Below, in pieces: positions 51,272-61,041 of a stretch of DNA of 64,000 bases. This DNA is from Streptomyces sp. NRRL F-2580 (GTDB lineage Bacteria; Actinomycetota; Actinomycetes; Streptomycetales; Streptomycetaceae). Each line of letters opens with the position of its first letter. Position 1 is the first letter of the stretch. Where the stretch lies: positions 1 to 64,000 of the forward strand of contig NZ_JOIR01000012.1 in NCBI RefSeq assembly GCF_000720115.1, given 5' to 3'. The notes under the pieces are model-generated. The model was not told the DNA's origin. It worked only from the letters and a program-made list of their open reading frames with translations, and did not search any database. Both the position numbers and the translations under genes were made by a program.

Positions 51272-51493
51272 CTACGCGGGCACGTCCGCCCGTACGGAGG
51301 CGAGGAAGCCGTCCCAGGCCGGCCCGGTGAAGAGCACGGCCGGGCCGTCCGCCCGCTTGGAGTCGCGGACGGCGAGCAGGCCGCCGCCGAGGGCGGCCGC
51401 TTCCACGCAGTTGTTCATTCCGGTGCTGCGGCTGCTCCGCCGCCACCGTGCGCTGATCAGAAGTCCGCCGCTGGATAAGGGGGTTGCGGACAC
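51272..51493 (-). CDS. DUF397 protein of a WhiJ/AbaA-like locus, with TTA codon
   Basis: A 73-residue DUF397 protein: ARWRRSSRSTGMNNCVEAAALGGGLLAVRDSKRADGP, then WDGFLASV, the family core. DUF397 proteins are partners of DUF5753-type HTH regulators and counteract or tune them. GTG at 51493 has AAGGAGG upstream, overlapping the stop of the HTH gene, so the two are coupled. The sixth codon is TTA (51476-51478), so full translation should need the bldA leucyl-tRNA. No later start would retain the conserved Trp-Arg-Arg-Ser-Ser core. Confidence 0.93.
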   Translation of the reverse strand: MSATPLSSGGLLISARWRRSSRSTGMNNCVEAAALGGGLLAVRDSKRADGPAVLFTGPAWDGFLASVRADVPA

Positions 51494-51505
51494 GGGGGTG
51501 CCTCC

Positions 51506-52390
51506 TTACGCGTCGTCAGCAAGGCTGCTGATGAGATCCGACGAGTCCTGGGGCGGGAGGGCGTGTTCCTGGATGCTGCGGAACGCGGCGCTGTACGCCT
51601 CTAGGTCTTCCTTCCGCTCCAGATAGAGGCTACTCGTCAAATGGTCGAGTACCACCACATCCAGATCGGCGATGTCCGGAAATGAAAAAATCACGAACGG
51701 TCCTGTGAGGCCGAGATGGCCGCCGACGCTGAACGGAAGGACCTGCAGGCACACTTGGGGCAGCCGGGCCACCTCCGCCAAGTGCCGCAACTGCTCGGCC
51801 ATCACCCCGGGCCCGCCGATCTGCCGGCGCAGCACCGCCTCGTCCAGGACCGCGCTCAGCTCCAGCGGCGGATCCGCCCGCAGCACCGACTGCCGGGCCA
51901 GCCGTACGTCGACCAGCGCGTCCACCTTCGGTTCCGGCAGCCCGCCCAGCGCGGCCCGGGTCACCGCCCGCGCGTACCCGGAGGTCTGCAGCAGTCCGGG
52001 CACCACGGACAGTTCCACGGTGCGGGCCGACCGGGCGCCCGCCTCCAGGCTGATGAAGTCCCGGTACTCCTGCGGCAGCAGCCCCCGGTAGTCGTGCCAC
52101 CACTGGCGGCCCCGCCCGGTGTCACCGGCCGGACCGGGGCCGGCGGCCGAGGCCGACAGGGCCTCCAGCAGGGCGCGTTGCTCCGGGCTCACGACCTCCC
52201 CGTAGACGTCGAGGAGAAGCCGGATGTCCTCCGGCTTCACACCGCTGCGGCCTGTCTCGATGCGGCTGATTTTCGACTGGTGCCATCCCATGATCCGGGC
52301 GGCCTCACCACTGGTGAGTCCGGACCGGTCACGCAGGGCACGCAGTTCCTCGCCGAGCTTGCGCCGACGCACCGCGGGACCGTGCTGCAC
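51506..52390 (-). CDS. XRE-type HTH regulator with DUF5753 domain (WhiJ-like)
   Basis: A 294-residue regulator: HTH at about 8-65 (KLGEELRALRDRSGLTSGEAARIMGWHQSKISRIETGRSG), then DUF5753 (YRDFISLEAGARSARTVELSVVPGLLQTSGYARAV through VVLDHLTSSLYLERKEDLEAYSAAFRSI). This is the WhiJ-type architecture found in dozens of copies per Streptomyces genome, linked to control of aerial development and antibiotics. GTG at 52390 with GGAAGGGAGG upstream. It forms an operon with the DUF397 gene and is divergent from the ATP-binding protein, completing the three-gene set. Confidence 0.94.
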   Translation of the reverse strand: MQHGPAVRRRKLGEELRALRDRSGLTSGEAARIMGWHQSKISRIETGRSGVKPEDIRLLLDVYGEVVSPEQRALLEALSASAAGPGPAGDTGRGRQWWHDYRGLLPQEYRDFISLEAGARSARTVELSVVPGLLQTSGYARAVTRAALGGLPEPKVDALVDVRLARQSVLRADPPLELSAVLDEAVLRRQIGGPGVMAEQLRHLAEVARLPQVCLQVLPFSVGGHLGLTGPFVIFSFPDIADLDVVVLDHLTSSLYLERKEDLEAYSAAFRSIQEHALPPQDSSDLISSLADDA

Positions 52391-52549
52391 ACCCGCCTCC
52401 CTTCCACCGGCACAGCTCGCACCAGTCTGCCGTCCAAATACGCTCTTCCGTAGCAGAGTTCACCGCATCGAGCGACAGATATATGCAGATCTTGGGGGAA
52501 CGGCAGGTGTAACGGCACGATGGGTGGCACTCTGGCGTCCAGCACAGAT

Positions 52550-52569
52550 CCGGGGCGGTTCCGCCCCGG
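52550..52569. promoter_or_regulatory. palindrome in the leader of the ATP-binding gene
   Basis: CCGGGGCGG-TT-CCGCCCCGG, a 9-bp perfect inverted repeat 19 bp before the ATG at 52589. It may bind the divergent WhiJ-like regulator or fold in the mRNA to limit ribosome access. Confidence 0.5.
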
Positions 52570-52588
52570 TGGGAAAGGGACCGTCGCC

Positions 52589-53044
52589 ATGGCAGACCAC
52601 CAGGAAGCATCCGTCACTCTGCCGAGCGATCCCGCCTCGGTCGCCGCCGCCCGCCGCTACGTGGCGGACGTGCTGAGCGAATGGGGACTCCCCGAGGGCG
52701 CCGAGACCGCGGACAGCGTCCGGCTGATCGTCTCGGAGCTCGCCACCAACGCCGTACAGCATACTTTCGGCCAGTCGCCCACCTTCACCGTCGACCTCCG
52801 GCTGGAGCGTCAGGAGTGGCTGCGCGTCGGGGTGACCGACAGCCACCCGCGCTGGCCCAAGCGGCTCCCGGCCGCCGTCCAGCAGGACAACGGCCGGGGC
52901 ATGGTCATCATTCGCTGGCTCGCCGCGGAGGCCGGCGGCCGGCTCTCGGTCACGCCGACCGAGGAAGGGGGCAAGACGGTGTGGATCGCGCTGCCCTGGG
53001 CCGTCGGAGCGCCGACGGCGGCGCGGAGCGCGACCGGCTGCTGA
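52589..53044 (+). CDS. ATP-binding anti-sigma-factor-like protein (HATPase_c_2)
   Basis: A 151-residue GHKL ATPase domain without a receiver or HisKA part, like SpoIIAB/RsbW serine kinases. The N-box is SVRLIVSELATNAVQHTFG (Glu/Asn), and the ATP lid QQDNGRGMVIIRWLAAEAGG. Members of this group in WhiJ/AbaA-like loci are thought to act on sigma or anti-sigma factors; phosphorylation here is unproven. ATG at 52589 follows AAAGGGA. Upstream a CCGGGGCGG palindrome lies in the leader. It is convergent with the VOC gene (six bases between stops). Confidence 0.92.
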   Translation: MADHQEASVTLPSDPASVAAARRYVADVLSEWGLPEGAETADSVRLIVSELATNAVQHTFGQSPTFTVDLRLERQEWLRVGVTDSHPRWPKRLPAAVQQDNGRGMVIIRWLAAEAGGRLSVTPTEEGGKTVWIALPWAVGAPTAARSATGC

Positions 53045-53050
53045 CCGGGC

Positions 53051-53443
53051 TCAGGCGGTGCCGCGTTCCACCGCGCTGCGCTCGATGCACAGCTCGTTGC
53101 CCTCGGGGTCGGCGAGCACGACCCAGCCCATGACGCCGTCCTCGTCGCGGCGGTCGTCCACGAGCTTCGCGCCGAGCCCGATCAGCCGCTCGACGGTCTC
53201 GTCCCGGGTGCCGGTGGGCGGCTCGATGTCCAAGTGGACCCGGTTCTTGACGGACTTGGCGTCCGGCACCCGGATGAACAGCAGTCCGGGCACCCCGGGC
53301 CGCCCCGGCTCCAGCAGGATCTCGTCGTCCCCCTCCACGTCGTCGGGGTGGATGGGGAAGCCGGTCACCGCGGACCAGAACTCGGCGACCCGGTAGGGGT
53401 CGAGGGCGTCGAAGGTGATGTGCCGGACGGGGTTGACGAACAT
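53051..53443 (-). CDS. VOC family protein (glyoxalase/bleomycin-resistance fold)
   Basis: A 130-residue protein with two beta-alpha-beta-beta-beta units: PVRHITFDALDPYRVAEFWSAVTGFP opens the first and NRVHLDIEPPTGTRDETVERLIGLGAKL the second, ending in WVVLADPEGNELCIER. Metal-ligand positions could be His8, His/Glu in VHLDIE and Glu in GNELC. The family includes dioxygenases, glyoxalases and drug-binding proteins; no function can be assigned. ATG at 53443. Three 12-bp tandem repeats lie 20 bp upstream in its promoter region. Confidence 0.9.
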   Translation of the reverse strand: MFVNPVRHITFDALDPYRVAEFWSAVTGFPIHPDDVEGDDEILLEPGRPGVPGLLFIRVPDAKSVKNRVHLDIEPPTGTRDETVERLIGLGAKLVDDRRDEDGVMGWVVLADPEGNELCIERSAVERGTA

Positions 53444-53463
53444 GTGTCTCCTCGCTGGGGATT

Positions 53464-53499
53464 CCGTATGCGGAGCCGTACGCGGAGCCGTATACGGAA
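53464..53499. repeat. 12-bp tandem repeat, three units
   Basis: CCGTATGCGGAG, CCGTACGCGGAG and CCGTATACGGAA in direct succession, 20 bp upstream of the VOC start. Each unit holds a near-palindromic CCGTAxxCGG core, so the array could bind a repressor or be a slippage product. Confidence 0.85.
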
Positions 53500-53696
53500 C
53501 CGGGTTCTTGGGGCAGCGGAGTTGAACCGGGTGCCTGCCCGAAACGTGGGTTAACGCAGCGGAAAAGCGCGGGCCCTAGCGTGGCGGCCACGTTCGACCG
53601 CCAATGATCACCCATGATCCGGTAAAGCGGCGGTGGTCGGGACGGAAAGCCTTCTCCTGCGTTGGGCAAGACATGCTTGGCTCGGATATGTGCAGG
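53500..53696. other. intergenic region between VOC and urease promoters
   Basis: About 200 bp, less GC-rich than coding DNA. I see no gene, only short frames without ribosome sites. It contains CCATGATCC and GATCACCCATGATC repeats near 53608-53622 and several possible -10 boxes; nothing firm. Confidence 0.4.
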
Positions 53697-53724
53697 TCAA
53701 CAAAGTGTTGAAGGCGGCTAGGGT
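53696..53724 (+). promoter_or_regulatory. urease operon promoter with overlapping palindrome
   Basis: A -35-like GTCAAC (53696-53701), 17-base spacer and -10 TAGGGT (53719-53724). A perfect inverted repeat TCAACA-AAG-TGTTGA (53697-53711) covers the -35 box. A predicted RNA start near 53731 gives a 40-nt leader with GGTGAT five bases before the ureA GTG. Confidence 0.55.
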
Positions 53725-53771
53725 CGCCCCGGCGTGCTGTTGATCTTGTCCCGGAAACTTGGTGATGACGA

Positions 53772-54074
53772 GTGCATCTGACACCGCACGAGCAGGAGAG
53801 ACTGCTCATCCACGTGGCTGCGGACGTGGCCGAGAAGCGAAGGGTGCGCGGGGTCCGCCTCAACCACCCCGAGGCGATCGCGCTGATCACGTCGCACATC
53901 CTCGAAGGGGCCCGTGACGGGCGGACCGTGGCCGAGCTGATGGCCTCCGGCCGCACCGTCCTGCGCCGCGAGGACGTCATGGAGGGGATCCCCGAGATGA
54001 TCCACGACGTCCAGGTCGAGGCGACCTTCCCGGACGGCACCAAGCTCGTCACCGTCCACGACCCCATCGTCTGA
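53772..54074 (+). CDS. ureA: urease gamma subunit
   Basis: A 100-residue urease gamma chain. It begins [24 protein letters not shown], then [28 protein letters not shown] and [28 protein letters not shown], the full family sequence. It packs on the alpha subunit and has no catalytic residues. GTG at 53772 has GGTGAT as ribosome site. First gene of ureABCFGD, 14 bases ahead of ureB. Confidence 0.97.
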   Translation: MHLTPHEQERLLIHVAADVAEKRRVRGVRLNHPEAIALITSHILEGARDGRTVAELMASGRTVLRREDVMEGIPEMIHDVQVEATFPDGTKLVTVHDPIV

Positions 54075-54088
54075 AGAGGAGTGCCCGC

Positions 54089-54400
54089 ATGATCCCCGGC
54101 GAGATCGCCTACGGGGACGGCCCGGTGCGCCTCAACGAGGGCCGCCCCGTCACCCGCCTCACCGTGCTCAACGCCGCCGACCGCCCGGTCCAGGTCGGCT
54201 CCCACTACCACTTCGCCGAGGCCAATCCCGGCCTCGACTTCGACCGCGCCGCCGCCCGCGGGCTCCGCCTCGACATCGCCGCCGGTACCGCCGTCCGCTT
54301 CGAGCCGGGCATCCCGGTCGCGGTGGAACTCGTACCGCTGGGCGGCCTGCGCACCGTGCCGGGACTGCGCGGGGAGACCGGAGGGCCGCTCGATGGCTGA
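54089..54400 (+). CDS. ureB: urease beta subunit
   Basis: A 103-residue urease beta chain: [20 protein letters not shown], then [41 protein letters not shown]. HYHFxExN is the family signature. It forms the jelly-roll part of the alpha-beta-gamma trimer. ATG at 54089 follows AAGAGGAG. It overlaps ureC by eight bases, which ties their translation. Confidence 0.97.
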   Translation: MIPGEIAYGDGPVRLNEGRPVTRLTVLNAADRPVQVGSHYHFAEANPGLDFDRAAARGLRLDIAAGTAVRFEPGIPVAVELVPLGGLRTVPGLRGETGGPLDG

Positions 54401-56114
54401 GATCTCCCGCCAAGTGTACGCCGACCTCTTCGGGCCGACCGCCGGAGACCGGATCCGGCTCGCCGACACCGATCTCTTCGTCGAGATCGAGGAGGACCGC
54501 AGCGGCGGCCCCGGCCGGGCCGGGGACGAGGCCGTCTTCGGAGGCGGCAAGGTGATCCGCGAATCCATGGGGCAGGCCCGCACCACCCGGGCGGAGGGCG
54601 CCCCCGACACCGTGATCACCGGCGTCGTCGTCCTCGACCACTGGGGCATCGTCAAGGCCGACCTCGGCATCCGCGACGGCCGGATCTGCGGCATCGGCAA
54701 GGCCGGCAACCCCGACACCATGGACGGGGTCGACCCGGCACTCGTCATCGGCCCCGAGACCGAGATCATCGCGGGCAACGGGAAGATCGTCACCGCCGGC
54801 GCCATCGACGCCCACGTGCACTTCATCTCCCCGACGGTCATCGAGGAGGCGCTGGCCTCCGGGATCACCACCCTCGTCGGCGGGGGCACCGGACCGGCCG
54901 AAGGCACCAAGGCCACCACCGTCACGCCCGGACCCTGGCACCTGGCCCGGATGTTCGCGGCACTGGAGGCCTACCCGGTCAACATCGGCCTCCTCGGCAA
55001 GGGCAACACCATGTCCCGCGAGGCCATGCACTCCCAACTGCGCGGCGGCGCCCTCGGATTCAAGATCCACGAGGACTGGGGGTCCACCCCGGCCGTCATC
55101 GACGCCTGCCTCAGCGTCTGCGACGAGACCGGCGCCCAGGTCGCCATCCACACCGACACCCTCAACGAGGCGGGATTCGTCGACGACACCCTCGCCGCCA
55201 TCGCGGGACGGACCATCCACTCGTACCACACCGAAGGCGCGGGCGGCGGGCACGCCCCCGACATCATCACCGTCGTCTCCGAGCCCAACATCCTGCCGAG
55301 CTCCACCAACCCCACCCGGCCGCACACCGTCAACACCGTCGAGGAACACCTCGACATGCTGATGGTCTGCCACCACCTCAACCCGGCCGTCCCCGAGGAC
55401 CTCGCCTTCGCCGAATCGCGCATCCGGCCCTCGACCATCGCCGCCGAGGACGTCCTGCACGACCTCGGGGCCATCTCCATCATCTCCTCCGACTCCCAGG
55501 CCATGGGCCGGGTCGGCGAGGTCGTGCTGCGCACCTGGCAGACCGCCCACGTGATGAAGAAGCGGCGCGGCTTCCTCCCCGGCGACGGACCCGCCGACAA
55601 CCAGCGGGCCCGCCGCTACGTCGCGAAGTACACGATCAACCCCGCCGTGGCCCAGGGGCTCGCCCGTGAGATCGGCTCGGTCGAGACCGGCAAACTCGCC
55701 GACCTGGTCCTGTGGAACCCGGCCTTCTTCGGCGTCAAGCCCGAACTCGTCATCAAGGGCGGCCAGATCGCCTACGCGCAGATGGGCGACGCCAACGCCT
55801 CCATCCCCACCCCGCAGCCCGTCCTGCCCCGCCCGATGTTCGGCAGCCACGGGCGCGCCCCCGCCCTGAACTCGCTGAACTTCACCGCACAGGCCGCCCT
55901 CGACCACGGACTGCCCGAACGCCTCGGACTCGGCAAGCAGTTCACCGCCATCGAGAGCACCCGAAAGGTGGGCAAGGCCGACATGCGCAACAACGACACC
56001 ATGCCGAGGGTCGAGGTCGACGCCGACACCTTCACGGTCACCATCGACGGGGAGGTCGTCGAACCGGCACCCGCGGCGGAACTTCCCATGGCCCAGCGGT
56101 ACTTCCTCTTCTGA
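54393..56114 (+). CDS. ureC: urease alpha subunit (catalytic)
   Basis: A 573-residue amidohydrolase that hydrolyses urea to ammonia and carbamate at a di-nickel centre. Ligands: HVHF in [12 protein letters not shown], carbamylated Lys224 ([10 protein letters not shown]), His residues in [12 protein letters not shown] and [14 protein letters not shown], and the Asp in [15 protein letters not shown]. The mobile-flap Cys326-His327 (MVCHHLNP) is intact. Length is normal. Nothing suggests loss of activity. Start ATG at 54393, overlapping ureB. Confidence 0.98.
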   Translation: MAEISRQVYADLFGPTAGDRIRLADTDLFVEIEEDRSGGPGRAGDEAVFGGGKVIRESMGQARTTRAEGAPDTVITGVVVLDHWGIVKADLGIRDGRICGIGKAGNPDTMDGVDPALVIGPETEIIAGNGKIVTAGAIDAHVHFISPTVIEEALASGITTLVGGGTGPAEGTKATTVTPGPWHLARMFAALEAYPVNIGLLGKGNTMSREAMHSQLRGGALGFKIHEDWGSTPAVIDACLSVCDETGAQVAIHTDTLNEAGFVDDTLAAIAGRTIHSYHTEGAGGGHAPDIITVVSEPNILPSSTNPTRPHTVNTVEEHLDMLMVCHHLNPAVPEDLAFAESRIRPSTIAAEDVLHDLGAISIISSDSQAMGRVGEVVLRTWQTAHVMKKRRGFLPGDGPADNQRARRYVAKYTINPAVAQGLAREIGSVETGKLADLVLWNPAFFGVKPELVIKGGQIAYAQMGDANASIPTPQPVLPRPMFGSHGRAPALNSLNFTAQAALDHGLPERLGLGKQFTAIESTRKVGKADMRNNDTMPRVEVDADTFTVTIDGEVVEPAPAAELPMAQRYFLF

Positions 56115-56145
56115 TGGAGCGCAGCCCGATGAGAGGCCTCCTGTC

Positions 56146-56820
56146 ATGAGCCTCGCCGCCCTGCTCGTCCTCGCGGACGGCCGCTTCCCGGCCGGGGGGC
56201 ACGCCCACTCCGGCGGGGCCGAGGCCGCCTGCAAGGCGGGCCGGATCCACGACGCGGCCACCCTGGAGGAGTTCTGCCGGGGCCGGCTGCACACCGCCGG
56301 ACTCACCGCGGCAGCGCTGGCGGCGGCCGCGGCCCTCGGGCTCGACCCGGCGGAACTCGACGCCGCCGCCGACGCCCGCACCCCCTCACCCGCCCTGCGC
56401 ACCGCGGCCCGCAGGCTCGGGCGGCAGCTGCTGCGCGCCGCCCGGGCCACCTGGCCCGCGCCCGAACTGGAAGCCCTGGCCGCCGCCTTCCCGCGCGGCG
56501 CCCACCAGCCCGTGGTGCTCGGCGTCACCGCCCGGGCGGCCGGGCTCGGGCCGCTCGATGCCGCGCACGTGGCGGCGTACGAGAGCGTCGGCGGGCCCGC
56601 GACCGCGACCGTACGGCTGCTCGGTCTGGACCCCTTCGAGGCGAGCGGGGTCCTGGCCCGGCTCGCCCCCGAACTCGACGCGGTCAGCGCCCGAGCGGCC
56701 GGGGCCGCACTGCGCGCCCGCGCCGAAGGGCCGGAGGTGCTGCCCGCCTCCTCCTCGCCGCTGCTGGACATCTCGGCGGAGATCCATGCCGACTGGCCGG
56801 TACGCCTGTTCGCTTCCTGA
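56146..56820 (+). CDS. ureF: urease accessory protein UreF
   Basis: A 224-residue helical protein that, with UreD and UreG, forms the nickel-loading complex; UreF acts as GTPase-activating partner or fidelity gate. Family blocks: LLVLADGRFPAGGHAHSGGAEAA (start), EFCRGRLHTAGLTAAALAAA, and GAHQPVVLGVTARAAGL. The C-terminus ends DISAEIHADWPVRLFAS, typical of the UreG-binding end. ATG at 56146 lies 31 bases after ureC. Composition is very Ala rich, as in other Streptomyces UreF. Confidence 0.93.
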   Translation: MSLAALLVLADGRFPAGGHAHSGGAEAACKAGRIHDAATLEEFCRGRLHTAGLTAAALAAAAALGLDPAELDAAADARTPSPALRTAARRLGRQLLRAARATWPAPELEALAAAFPRGAHQPVVLGVTARAAGLGPLDAAHVAAYESVGGPATATVRLLGLDPFEASGVLARLAPELDAVSARAAGAALRARAEGPEVLPASSSPLLDISAEIHADWPVRLFAS

Positions 56821-56841
56821 CCCCCGAAGGAGACACCCCCC

Positions 56842-57533
<692 letters not shown>

Positions 57534-57537
<4 letters not shown>

Positions 57538-58361
57538 CCAGCGCGCCTCCCCTTTCCCCGCCCCGGGTCCCCCCGCACTCCGTGCCCGTGCCCGTCCCCG
57601 TGCCCGCTTCGGGCCTGCGGGCCACCGCCCGCATCCACGCCGTCGCCGACGGGCGGGGCGGCACCGCCCTGCCGCTGCTGGCCGGCGAGGGGCCGCTCGC
57701 GCTGCGCCGCACCCGCGGGTCCGGGGCCGAGGCCCGGGTCATGCTGGTCGGCGCGATGAGCGCGCCGCTGGGCGGGGACCACCTCACCGTCGAGGCCGCC
57801 GCCGGGCCCGGCGCGCGCCTCGCCCTCGCCTCGGCCGCGGCCACCCTGGCACTGCCCGGCCGGGGCGGCGAACCCGCGCGGTACGACGTACGCCTGACCC
57901 TGGAGGACGGGGCGTCGGTGCGCTGGCTGCCTGAGCCGCTGGTCTCGGTGCGCGGCAGCGAACTGCGGGTGCGCACCCGGGTCGCGCTGGCCCCCACCGC
58001 CCGGCTGCTGCTGCGCGAGGAGCAGGTGCTCGGACGCGCGGGGGAGGACCCGGGCCTGCTGAGCAGCCGGCTCACCGTCACCCGCGGCGGCCGTCCGCTG
58101 CTGGACCAGGAACTCGCCTGCGGCCCCGGTGCGCCCGGCGGCTGGGACGGCCCGGCGGGCCTGGCCGGGCACCGGGCACTCGGCCAGCTCCTCGTCGTGG
58201 ACCCCGACTTCGCCGAGGACCCGCCCGCGGCCCGGGTGCTGGGGGAGTGCGCGGTGGTGACGCCGCTGGCCGGTCCCGCGGTCCTCGTGACGGCCCTGGC
58301 GCCGGACGCCCTGCGGCTGCGCGAGGTGCTCGACGCGGCCTGCCGTACCTACCACTTGTGA
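57534..58361 (+). CDS. ureD: urease accessory protein UreD (UreH)
   Basis: A 275-residue beta-rich scaffold that binds apo-urease and guides nickel delivery. Family-like blocks: [60 protein letters not shown], and [28 protein letters not shown] at 57534 overlaps the ureG stop (GTGA), so it is coupled. It is the last gene of the operon; no clear terminator follows within 180 bp, and no nickel transporter gene is present. Confidence 0.93.
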
Positions 58362-58543
58362 ACGGGGGACGAATCAGGCACCGCTCAGCGGTACACGCCT
58401 TTCCGGTTATCGGGTTGGCAAAGAAGTCGATCGAGCTCTGTCGCCGGTCCCGGATCAGACGACAGGATCCCCCTGCACGCCGACGACCGCACCCGACCAA
58501 CCCGGCCGCCCACGGCGGCACCTGACGCAGGGGGAACAACCAC

Positions 58544-60205
58544 GTGATACGCAACGCGACGCTGGGGAGCGCCGCCACACTGATCACCGGCACACTGGCG
58601 GCGAGCCTGCTGCTGGCCCCGCCGGCCGCCGCGGCCCCGACCGACAACGGCCCCAAGCTGCCGGAGGTGCTGGGGGTCCAGATCGCCGCCGCCCGCGCCG
58701 CCCGTACCGGGATCGACTGGAAGGACTGCCCCGCGGACTGGGGCCTGGAGAAGCCCATCCAGTGCGGCTGGGTGAAGGTCCCGCTCGACTACGCGAAGCC
58801 GTACGGCAAGACCATCGAGATCGCCGTCGACCGGATCGGCAGCACCGGCACCCAGCAGGAGCGCCAGGGCGCGCTCGTCTACAACCCCGGCGGCCCCGGC
58901 GGCTCCGGCATGCGCTTCCCGCGCCGGGTCACCACCAAGAGCCCGCTGTGGGTCAACGCCTCCAAGGCGTACGACTTCGTCGGCTTCGACCCCCGTGGTG
59001 TCGGCCACTCCGCGCCCATCTCCTGCATCGACCCGCAGGAGTTCGTGAAGGCCCCCAAGGCCGACCCGGTCCCGGACAGCGAGGCCGACAAGCTCGCCCA
59101 GCGCAAGCTCGCCGCCGAGTACGCGGACGGCTGCAAGGAGCGCAGCGGCGAGATGCTGCCGCACATGACCACGCCGAACAGCGCGCGCGACATGGACGTG
59201 ATCCGCGCCGCCCTCGGCGAGGCGAGGCTGAACTTCCTCGGCGTCTCCTACGGCACCTACCTCGGCGGGGTCTACGCGAGCCTCTTCCCGACCCACGTGC
59301 GCCGGATGATCGTGGACAGCGTGGTCGACCCCTCGCAGGACAACATCTGGTATGAGGCCAACCTCGGCCAGGACGTCGCCTTCCAGATGCGCTGGAACGA
59401 CTGGCAGGACTGGGTCGCCAAGAACGACGGGGTCTTCCACCTCGGCGACACCCGCGCCAAGGTCGAGGCCAAGTGGCAGGAGCTGCGCAACAAGGCGAAG
59501 GCCAATCCGATCGGCGGGATCGTCGGACCGGCCGAGCTCATCGGCTTCTTCCAGGGCGCCCCGTACTACGACTCGTCCTGGGTGCCCGTCGCCCAGACCT
59601 GGGCCGCCTACGTCGCCGGTGACGAGCAGGCGCTCGTCGACGCCATCGCCCCGGACATGACGGACACCAAGGGCAACGCGGCCTCGGAGAACGGCAACGC
59701 CGTCTACACCGCGGTCGAGTGCGCCGACGCCAAGTGGCCCACCAGCTGGGCCAAGTGGGACCGGGACAACTCCAAGCTCCACGAGAAGTACCCGTTCCTG
59801 ACCTGGTCGAACGCCTGGATGAACCTGCCCTGCGCGACCTGGAAGGCCAAGCAGAGCACCCCGATCGCGGTCGGCGCCAAGCGCGTGCCGCCGATCCTGA
59901 TCGTCCAGTCCGAGCGGGACGCGGCCACGCCGTACAAGGGCGCGGTCGAGCTGCACCGCCGCCTCGCCGGCTCGCGTCTGATCACCGAGCAGAACGCCGG
60001 TTCGCACGGTGTCACCAGCCTGCTGAACCCCTGCATCAACACGCGGGTGGACACCTACCTGCTGACCGGCAAGGTCGACGCGCAGGACGTGACGTGCGCC
60101 CCGCACGCCACGCCCGTCGCCCCGGCCCAGGCCGCCGCGCTGTCGCTCGACCACGGAACGGGCAGCGCATGGCCCGCCCGTGAGGAGCTGCCGGCCGTCC
60201 GCTAG
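58544..60205 (+). CDS. secreted alpha/beta hydrolase, tripeptidyl-aminopeptidase (TAP) like
   Basis: A 553-residue exported hydrolase. A Sec signal (LITGTLAASLLLAPPAAAAP) cleaves near residue 31. The alpha/beta core shows LVYNPGGPGGSGM (oxyanion loop), FVGFDPRGVGHS, nucleophile Ser235 in FLGVSYGTYLGG, an Asp in LIVQSERDAATP and a His in AGSHGVTSLLNPC. The C-terminal TAP-like domain is present. Relatives include Streptomyces SlpD/E and Tap peptidases that trim N-terminal tripeptides from secreted proteins. GTG at 58544 is 182 bp past ureD. Six cysteines may form disulphides. Confidence 0.92.
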   Translation: MIRNATLGSAATLITGTLAASLLLAPPAAAAPTDNGPKLPEVLGVQIAAARAARTGIDWKDCPADWGLEKPIQCGWVKVPLDYAKPYGKTIEIAVDRIGSTGTQQERQGALVYNPGGPGGSGMRFPRRVTTKSPLWVNASKAYDFVGFDPRGVGHSAPISCIDPQEFVKAPKADPVPDSEADKLAQRKLAAEYADGCKERSGEMLPHMTTPNSARDMDVIRAALGEARLNFLGVSYGTYLGGVYASLFPTHVRRMIVDSVVDPSQDNIWYEANLGQDVAFQMRWNDWQDWVAKNDGVFHLGDTRAKVEAKWQELRNKAKANPIGGIVGPAELIGFFQGAPYYDSSWVPVAQTWAAYVAGDEQALVDAIAPDMTDTKGNAASENGNAVYTAVECADAKWPTSWAKWDRDNSKLHEKYPFLTWSNAWMNLPCATWKAKQSTPIAVGAKRVPPILIVQSERDAATPYKGAVELHRRLAGSRLITEQNAGSHGVTSLLNPCINTRVDTYLLTGKVDAQDVTCAPHATPVAPAQAAALSLDHGTGSAWPAREELPAVR

Positions 60206-60231
60206 ACCGGACCGGCCGTACGGGAGGAGGC

Positions 60232-60957
60232 TCAGCGCGCGGAGCGCCGGGCCTTCTTCCGTTGGTCCTTCTTGCGCTCCGCCTCCTCCTCGGCCTTCAC
60301 CTCGGCCGCGTACCGGTCGACGTACTCCTGGCCGGACAGTTCGAGGATGGCGTACATGATCTCGTCGGTGACCGCCCGCAGGATCGCCCGCTCGCCCTCC
60401 ATGCCGGCGTACCGGGAGAAGTCCAGCGGCCGGCCGAAGCGGATCGTCACCCGCCGGATGTTCGGGATCTTCTGCCCGGGCGGCTGGATCTCGAAGGTGC
60501 CGACCATCGCGCAGGGGATCACGGGCACCCCGGCGCCCAGGGCCATCGCGGCCACGCCCACCTTCCCCTTGTAGAGCCGCCCGTCGTGCGAGCGCGTCCC
60601 CTCCGGGTAGATGCCGAGCAGCTCGTCCTTGGCCAGCACCGCCAGCCCCTCGCGCAGCGCCGCCTGTCCGGCGTTCTTGCCGGAGCGGTCCACCGGGATC
60701 TGCCCGGCGCTGCGGAAGAAGGCGGCGGTGAGCCGGCCCTTGATGCCGGGGCCGGTGAAGTACTCGGCCTTCGCGAGGAAGGTGATCCGCCGCTTGAGGA
60801 TCGCGGGCATCAGGAAGTGGTCGGAGAAGGACAGGTGGTTGCCCGCGACGATCGCGGCACCCTCCGCCGGGATGTTCTCCAGGCCCTCGATCCGGGGCCG
60901 GAACAGCAGCCTCAGCAGAGGACCGATCAGCACGTGCTTGAGCAAGTGGTAGAACAC
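60232..60957 (-). CDS. lysophospholipid (1-acyl-glycerol-3-phosphate) acyltransferase
   Basis: A 241-residue PlsC-type acyltransferase. Catalytic block HLSFSD (His41-x4-Asp46), then FLAKAEYF, the phosphate-binding YPEGTRSHDG near 118, and VPVIPCAMVGTFEI. One N-terminal hydrophobic segment (LKHVLIGPLLRLLF) anchors it to the membrane. It probably acylates lysophosphatidic acid to phosphatidic acid. The last 25 residues are a basic Glu/Lys/Arg tail. ATG at 60957. Convergent with the TAP-like hydrolase. Confidence 0.92.
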   Translation of the reverse strand: MFYHLLKHVLIGPLLRLLFRPRIEGLENIPAEGAAIVAGNHLSFSDHFLMPAILKRRITFLAKAEYFTGPGIKGRLTAAFFRSAGQIPVDRSGKNAGQAALREGLAVLAKDELLGIYPEGTRSHDGRLYKGKVGVAAMALGAGVPVIPCAMVGTFEIQPPGQKIPNIRRVTIRFGRPLDFSRYAGMEGERAILRAVTDEIMYAILELSGQEYVDRYAAEVKAEEEAERKKDQRKKARRSAR

Positions 60958-61041
60958 CAGGCCGCTCCCGTCGATATCCCGTTGTCACCGCCAGTTTACG
61001 GACGGTGAGCCACGGGCTGGAGGGGGCGGTGGGAACCAACC

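Noticed and set aside
50093..53044. Defence-island interpretation of bioF-flanking HTH/DUF397/ATPase genes
   Set aside because: These match the known WhiJ/AbaA-type developmental regulator set; there is no nuclease, helicase or effector.
53500..53771. GlnR box upstream of urease
   Set aside because: GAAAC occurs (near 53539 and 53754) but the paired GTNAC half at six bases is missing.
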